A DNA stretch of 64,000 nucleotides from Clitoria ternatea (Eukaryota; Streptophyta; Magnoliopsida; Fabales; Fabaceae): the NCBI GenBank assembly GCA_037962975.1, contig CM075673.1, positions 163,762,667 to 163,826,666 of the forward strand, in the 5' to 3' direction. Shown in pieces: positions 58,013-64,000 of the stretch (position 1 is its first letter; the number at the start of each line of letters is the position of its first letter). The position numbers and the translations under genes were made by a program. The notes under the pieces were generated by a model. That model made no database searches. It had not been told where the DNA came from and was given only the letters and a program-made list of their open reading frames with translations.

Positions 58013-61000
58013 CTAGCTGTAATATATGCGTAAATTTAAAATGTTCCATTTATTCCTGACCGGAGTGCCATCTAAGTTTTCCAGGCGGTATGTGCCTTTG
58101 CCCAGAATTTCGATGACTCGGTATGGACGTTCCCATGTTGGTGCCAATTTGCCTTGGTGTGCAAATTTGTTACCAATATTGGCCCTTCTCAAGACCAAAT
58201 CTCCTTCTTTGAAACGGCGTTCGGAAACACGTGTGTTATAACGTTTGGCGGCCTTTGCTTTAACAGCTTGGTCCCTCACAAAGGCTTCCTCTCTCAATTC
58301 CGCCAAGACCTCGAGTTCATGGGCGAGGTTCTGTTGATTGGCTTCTTCGTTGAAATGGAGGACTCGAGCTGAAGGGGCTGTCAATTCAACGGGAATAACA
58401 ACCTCGACTCCATATGTCAGCCGATATGGAGATTCATTTGTGGTGGAGTGAGGGGTTGTTCTATATGCCCATAGAACGTGGCATAATTGATTTGCCCAAT
58501 CTCCCTTTGCCTCACCAAGGCGTTTCTTAAGGCCTTTCAAAATTTCTCTGTTGGCAACTTCAGCTTGGCCATTGGTTTGAGGATGTTCCACAGAAGAGAA
58601 AATCTGCATAATGCTGAGATTTTCTAGGAGTTCAGTGAACTTACGATCTGTGAATTGGGTGCCATTATCAGTGACTATGCGTCCAGGGACTCCGAAACGT
58701 GCAATTATATTTTCATATACGAATCTGCGAGTCCTGGCTGACGTAATGTGCACCACTGCCTCTGCTTCAATCCAGTTGGTGAAGTAATCAACACCAACTA
58801 TCAAGTATTTGATACCGCCAGGCGCAGTTGGGAATGGACCCAAGATATCCATGCCCCATTGATAGAAAGGCCAAGGCGTTATTGATGATGACATTTCTTC
58901 CGCCGGAGTATGGTGGAGATTTGCGAATCGTTGACATTGATCGCACTTTTGAACATACGAGGCGGAGCCATGCTTCAGGGTGGGCCACCAGTACCCCGCC
59001 CTGAGTATTTTTCGCATAAGACTACGTGCCCCTGGATGGTGTCCACATTGCCCTTCATGGACTTCTTCTAATACAGCTTGCACCTCATTTTCGTTTATAC
59101 ATATCAAGTAAGGAACAGAAATTCCTCGGTGGTATAACTGTCCATCTAGGAGTGTATAGTAAGGTGCTTCCTTCTTTAGTTTCCGTCGCTCAAGATCATC
59201 CGTGGGTAGTTGTCCATTAACAAGGTAACGAACTATCGGTGCTACCCAGGAATTGTCATCAAAAGAGCGGCTTTTAATCATACACACTGAGGAAGGAAAG
59301 GAAATGCTTGGCTCCGCCAAGGTACTTTGTACAACCGTAGTTGTGCATCCTGCCTTCTTTGTACTAGCCAACCTGGAGAGGATATCAGCATGTGTATTTT
59401 CTTCACGGGGTACATGCTTGAAAGTGACTTCATCGAAGCGCTGCTTTAACTCATTGACACAGTCTAGATATTGTTGTAGCAGAGGTTCTTTAGCCTGATA
59501 CTCACCAAGAATTTGTGAGATTACTAATTGAGAATCACTGCGTAGGGTCACAGTTCTGGCCCCAATATCTTGTGCTGCTCTGAGTCCTACCAAGCAGGCT
59601 TCATACTCCGCCTGATTGTTAGACGTAGTGAAGGTAAAGTGCAGTGAAATTTCAAGGTGTACCCCGTCATCACTTTCCACAACAATTCTTGCTCCACATC
59701 CTTTGCTATTGGAAGACCCATCTACGTATACCGTCCAGTGTGAATGATCTGCATCTGGGCTAGAACCTGTTAACTCAACTACGAAATCTGCTAGGACTTG
59801 TGCCTTGATAGCAGTTCTTGGTTCGTAGGATATGTCAAATTCAGAGAGTTCTACGGCCCATTTGATCATTCTTCCAGCTAGGTCTAGTTTGAACAGTATA
59901 GTACGAAGTGGCAAGTCTGTGCGAATCAGGATAGGATGGGCATGGAAGTATGGTCTTAGGCGTCGTGAAGCCCAAACAACTGTAAGTGCTGCCTTTTCAA
60001 TCTTCTGATAACGGCACTCTGCACCATGCAATGTTTTACCAGTGAAGTACACCGGTCGTTGGCCTTCAACTGTTTCCTTGACCAGAGCCACTGCCAAAGC
60101 TTCATCTAAAACAGACAAATAAACAATGAGTTGCTCACCTGGGCTTGGTTTTACCAAGATTGGAGGGCTGGCCAAGACATTTTTCAAGCTTTGGAAGGCC
60201 GCCTCTTGCTCTGGGCCCCAACTGAATTTCTTGTCTTTTTTCAACATTTTGTATAAGGGGAGGGAGCGATGAGCCATGTTTGGCATGAATCGTGCTAGAG
60301 CAGCGATTTTTCCATTGAGGGATTGTATCTCTTTCAATGTCTTAGGGCTCTACAGCTCTTGAATTACGTGACATTTGTCGGGATTAGCCTCTATACCTCT
60401 TTGTGTTAACATGAAACCTAAAAATCTACCCCCAGGGACAGCAAACGTACACTTTAATGGGTTGAGTCTCATGTCGTGTTGTTGTAGGCGTTGAAAAATG
60501 AGGCGTAAATCTTCAACATGGTCTCCTCCTTCAGGAGTCTTGGCAATAATATCATCAATATAAACTTCTACCAGCTTTGTGTGCATACCCTCAAAAACTT
60601 TGTTTATCATGCTCTGGTAGGTTGCCCCGGCGTTCTTTAACCCAAATGGTATGACGTTGTAGCAAAAGACTCATTTATCATTAACAAATGCTGTTTTTTC
60701 TTGATCATCCTCACACATTGGAATTTGGTTGTAACCGGAGTAAGCATCCATAAAAGATAGATACTTGTATCCTGAAGAATCGTCAACCAATCTGTCAATG
60801 TTGGGGAGAGGATATGGATCCTTGGGACAACATTTATTCAAATCAACGTAGTCTATGCACATACGCCACTTGCCATTGGCTTTCTGTACCATGACCACGT
60901 TGGACAACCAGGAGGAGTAACGGAGTTCCCTAATGAACCCCGCCTTGAGGAGTTCCTCTGTTTGTTCGCAAGCAGCTTTTTGCTTAGCAGGACCCATACG

Positions 61001-62338
61001 CCGTTTCTTTTGCGCTACTGGCTTAGTTTCAGGATACGCCGCCAGGCGGTGACAACAAAAGTAGGGATCCATGCCAGGCATGTCTGCAGCGGTCCAAGCG
61101 AAGATTTCTTTATACTCATGGAGAAGTGTAATTAGTTTTGCCTCCATGTTAGCCTCAAGCTTGTCATTGATGTTTGTAGTTTGTTCCGGGGTGCCACCCA
61201 AAACAATAGACTTGGAACCACCGTCAGGAGTTGGTTTCAAAAGGTTCAGTGGGTCTACAGAAGACTCCGCCCTGGGGTCAAGATCCACCAAATTGACGGA
61301 CGCCGCCGCACTGCTCCCTTCATTCAACTTTCTTTTCTTAGACATGGTTTCAAGCTTCACCATGTTAAGACTCAAATTGTAGCAATAGCGAGCCATTTCT
61401 TGGTCACCCCTTACAGATGAGACTTGGTTATCTTTGTCAATGAACTTGATTAACAAGTGGGGGGTTGAGACGATGGCTTCCATGGCATTCAGGGTAGGCC
61501 GCCCAATGATGCCGTTGTACGGAGATTTCACATCGATGACAAGGATCCTGGATTTCACAGTCCTTGCTCCAGGTTCGCCATCAAAAGTAATCCTTGTGTC
61601 CAAGTAGCCTTTGGTGGGCTGTTTGGCACCATTAAAGGCTGTAAGGTCCTGCGTATATGGCTGTAAATCTGCATCAGTTAGTCCCATGCGTTTAAAACAG
61701 TCATAAAAGATAACGTCGCAAGAACTTCCCTGATCAATTAGGATGCGTTTTACGTCCATATTTGTGATTACCGCAATAATCACCATTGCGTCATCTCCTT
61801 CAAGAATAGTAGGGCCAAAATCGTCGTCTGTGAATGTTATAGGCGGAGTCTGAACCCCATTCCTGAATGGGCGATATTCTTTGCTCTTGCCTTGTACAGA
61901 CAAGATCATGCGATGATGATTTTTCCTGGCGGTGTTTGAGGGTCCGCCTCCGGCGAAGCCTCCAGCAATCATATTTACCACCTGCCTTTTGCCCCGCGAT
62001 CTGGGTTCAGGGCTTGGCTCTCTATGGGCGGACTCCAGAACAACACTCTTTTGTTTTTCTGTTGCCGCTGTGCGTTTTGGCTCCCGAGTGTTATCAGGAT
62101 CAGGAGAACGGTCACGAGATCTTTTCTCAAACTTCTCTAGCTCATCATGATATTTACCCTTAAACAGATAATGTTTCAGCTTGCCTTCACGAATAAGCAC
62201 CTCAATGGTGTTTTTGAGTTGCTTGCACTCCTCCGTGGTATGGCCAACTGATTCGTGGAACTCACAATATTTCTTTGGGTTCCCACTGCGTCTGATTGGA
62301 GGTGGACGTTGAATCCCATAAACGTTGAGGGTAGCCAT
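58013..62338 (-). pseudogene. Pol of the Tat-lineage gypsy element, one frame with two stops
   Basis: A single minus frame of 1441 codons runs from 62338 to 58013, broken only by TGA at 60673-60671 and TAG at 60352-60350. In order it holds a zinc-knuckle-like region (KKYCEFHESVGHTTEECKQL), an aspartic protease (ILIDQGSSCDVIFYDCF), reverse transcriptase (KWRMCIDYVDLNKCCPKDPYPL; YIDD box between the stops), the gypsy RNase H region (VYFTGKTLHGAE), a second RNase H (WTVYVDGSSNSKGCGARIVV through HADILSRLAS), and integrase with HHPG...KCDQCQRFA zinc site, GMDILGPF, TDNGTQF and AEVANRE carrying the three acidic catalytic residues. Two separate RNase H regions are the Tat-lineage signature. The start overlaps the end of gag in another frame, best explained by a one-base indel near 62340. 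Confidence 0.9.
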
Positions 62339-63438
62339 CCTATTTCACGCAAGATTTGTTCATATGTCGTGTTCAGGGGTGCATAATGAGCGAAATTGAA
62401 CACACGTCTATCTTGCTGTTTGAAGGGTTGGTTCCCTGCTTTGTCTTTCTGAGGGAACTTATCATTCCTGGATGATTTTTCCTTTTCTTTGTCATGGTGT
62501 GGAGTTGCAATGGGTGGTTTACTGCGAGATGCAGTGGCTTCCAAGTGCATCTCAATACCCACATACTTGGATGCTTTTCTGCGAAATTCTTCCATGGTGG
62601 ATGGAGGTCCTTTTGCCAATGACAAAGCAAAGGGTGATTTCGGTTGCATGGCCTCAATGAGGATATGCAATTGAATTACTTCTGTCAGGTCAGGGACCAT
62701 GGCTGCCTCTTTATAAAATCTCTTAAGGAAATCCTTTAGTGACTCTTTATCACCTTGCTTGATCTGAGCCAAGGTATGGGAGGTTCTAGGCATATCCCTA
62801 GAGATTACAAAGTGGCTGCCAAAAGCTGTGGCTAGGTCCTCCCATGAATCGATGGAACCTGAAGGTAAACTCTTGAACCAGCTAAGAGCTTCACCTGTAA
62901 GGGTCCTGGGGAACATTCTGCACATGACATCTTCTTCTGCACCTAAGAACATAGCCTCGTAGATGTAAGCATCTAAATGCTTAGAAGGATCTGTTTCCCC
63001 AGTATATTTTCCTATGGAAATGGGTTGCATAGTTTGCAAATGTCTGGGAACATGCGCATTCATGAGTCTTTTGGAAAATGGGATACTCATCTTGTATCCC
63101 AAGGGGGATGCATTTGAAACTGCTCTTCTCCCCTTATGATGTTGAGCATTTGCCAGTGGGAGGCTTCGTTGCTCTTCCATGTAAGTAGGGATGCGAGAGT
63201 AATTTGGAGTACTCGATTCCTCCTGTGCATGCGATTCATGGCGTGGCTGGTTTGCAGGGCCCGCTCTCTCGTGCATAGGATTTGCCTTCTCACGTGAAAG
63301 CTCTGCAATTTCTTCTTTCAGCATTCTGATCATGTCATCTCTCAGATCTGGAGAGTCAACATTCGTTGCCTTTTTGTGAGCATCGTTGTCAAAGTTGAGA
63401 CGTCTAGGATTGCGTGGAGGAGAATCCTCTGTCTGCAC
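62176..63438 (-). pseudogene. Gag of the Tat-lineage element, 5' end truncated
   Basis: The minus frame encodes about 420 aa. Residues about 130-280 hold the retrotransposon gag domain, with the blocks RHLQTMQPISIGKYTGETDP, SKHLDAYIYEA, MCRMFPRTLTGEALSWFKSL and FLKRFYKEAAMVPDLTEVIQ. The N-terminal region has a Lys/Glu-rich helix. Beyond residue 380 the frame leaves the Gag/zinc-knuckle text, which continues in the pol frame from 62338, so a frameshift separates them. There is no ATG at the start; the codon at 63438 is GTG and the frame closes at once where the next LTR begins, so the true N-terminus has been cut off. Confidence 0.88.
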
Positions 63439-63442
63439 TTCT

Positions 63443-64000
63443 TGTGACGTCCTACGTCAATTTACCTTTATTTATATCCATTTAATTAATTTTCACAATA
63501 AATTTTTCGCATTTAATAAAATTTAATTATTTCTCATTTCAAAATAATATTCATTTTCACTAAACATACTCAAAATAATAATTATATAGTTTGACAAAAC
63601 CTTAGAGTTCCCTTAATTTAGAAAAGAATCAAAAATATGAAACAGGGGCCTGACGCTGCGCGCCATTCCCACGCGTAGCGTCAGCCATCTGCTGCGTACC
63701 TCACGCTACGCGCCAACCTCACGCGTAGCGTGGGCATGACAGTGACAGCACCTGATGCTGTTACACCTTTAAACCATTTTACTAACTTCTAACCTATCCA
63801 ATTGGCCCGTTTTAGATCCGATTGCCACGAAACTTCACGGGCCACCTGTTTTCCCCATTTCAGAACTGTTGGCGCTATCCGTTCGCCAAAATTCCAACAC
63901 ATGCGCAAGTTATGCGCGACATGCATTTTAACCCAATTAGGTGCAAAACCCTTACACCAAACATCCTAAATGAATTTCAATGGACCAAAAGCCAATGCAT
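63443..64000. mobile_element. LTR of another element, left end, running off the window
   Basis: TGTGACGTCC at 63443 begins abruptly against the gag frame and looks like an LTR terminus. The strand of this LTR is not determined. The first 200 bases are AT-rich; from 63650 to 63745 there is a cluster of ACGCGTAGCGTC / ACGCTACGCG words like that in the LTR at 13889. The element was probably inserted into the 5' part of the Tat element, whose 5' LTR should lie further right. Confidence 0.6.

Larger units (their letters stand above)
51502..63442 (-). mobile_element. Tat-lineage Ty3/gypsy retrotransposon, 3' LTR through gag
   Basis: Minus-oriented element with, from right to left, gag, protease, reverse transcriptase, RNase H, a second RNase H, integrase, two tandem-repeat arrays, an extra gene in antisense orientation and a 3' LTR. 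A second RNase H and an antisense gene between pol and the 3' LTR are known marks of the Tat lineage. The upstream part (5' LTR, primer-binding site and start of gag) is not in the window because another LTR begins at 63443. Gag-pol shows only a few inactivating changes, so the copy is not very old. GGCGGAG/CTCCGCC words recur in its LTR, antisense gene and tandem array, which binds these parts together as one element. Confidence 0.85.

Overview
This window is plant nuclear DNA, most probably from a phaseoloid legume such as soybean (Glycine). The reasons are spliced genes with GT-AG introns, TATA-box promoters, long AT-rich spacers, and nested Ty3/gypsy and Ty1/copia LTR debris of a style familiar from soybean. 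Species is an inference; no single sequence here proves it.

Five host genes are supported. (1) An intronless gene at 8.07-8.55 kb encodes a small secreted or type-I membrane protein. (2) A two-exon gene at 21.30-21.66 kb encodes a cysteine-rich secreted peptide of 82 aa. (3) A five-exon gene at 24.8-29.0 kb matches the SIS (salt-induced serine-rich) family and appears to use a GC-AG intron before its 17-nt last exon. (4) A two-exon gene at 32.0-32.5 kb (minus) encodes an eight-cysteine lipid-transfer-like protein; it also has a 17-nt last exon. (5) A seven-exon gene at 43.3-47.0 kb (minus) encodes a PRONE-domain Rop guanine-nucleotide exchange factor of about 596 aa. The SIS-like/RopGEF pairing recalls the Arabidopsis neighbours ROPGEF7 and SIS and looks like conserved microsynteny.

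Most of the rest is transposon. At 10.3-20.3 kb lies a solo Tat-type LTR, then a decayed Tat-type gypsy gag-pol split by an Athila-like LTR and a 3.3 kb gypsy LTR. At 34.1-40.8 kb are two more large gypsy LTRs, one a clean solo LTR and one carrying a non-autonomous hAT element with a perfect 8-bp target duplication. At 48.7-50.15 kb is a solo copia-like LTR, minus orientation, with a striking array of AATCGATT palindromes upstream of its TATA box.

From 51.5 to 63.44 kb is a large Tat-lineage gypsy element in minus orientation. It holds an LTR with U3 repeats, an extra antisense gene with its own TATA box and poly(A) signal, a 47-bp tandem array with a 235-bp higher-order repeat, a second array of 66-68-bp units, and an almost open gag-pol. 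Its upstream end is cut by another LTR that continues past the right edge. The observations most worth following are the helically phased AATCGATT array, the antisense gene with its satellite-like arrays, and the GC-AG intron of the SIS-like gene.
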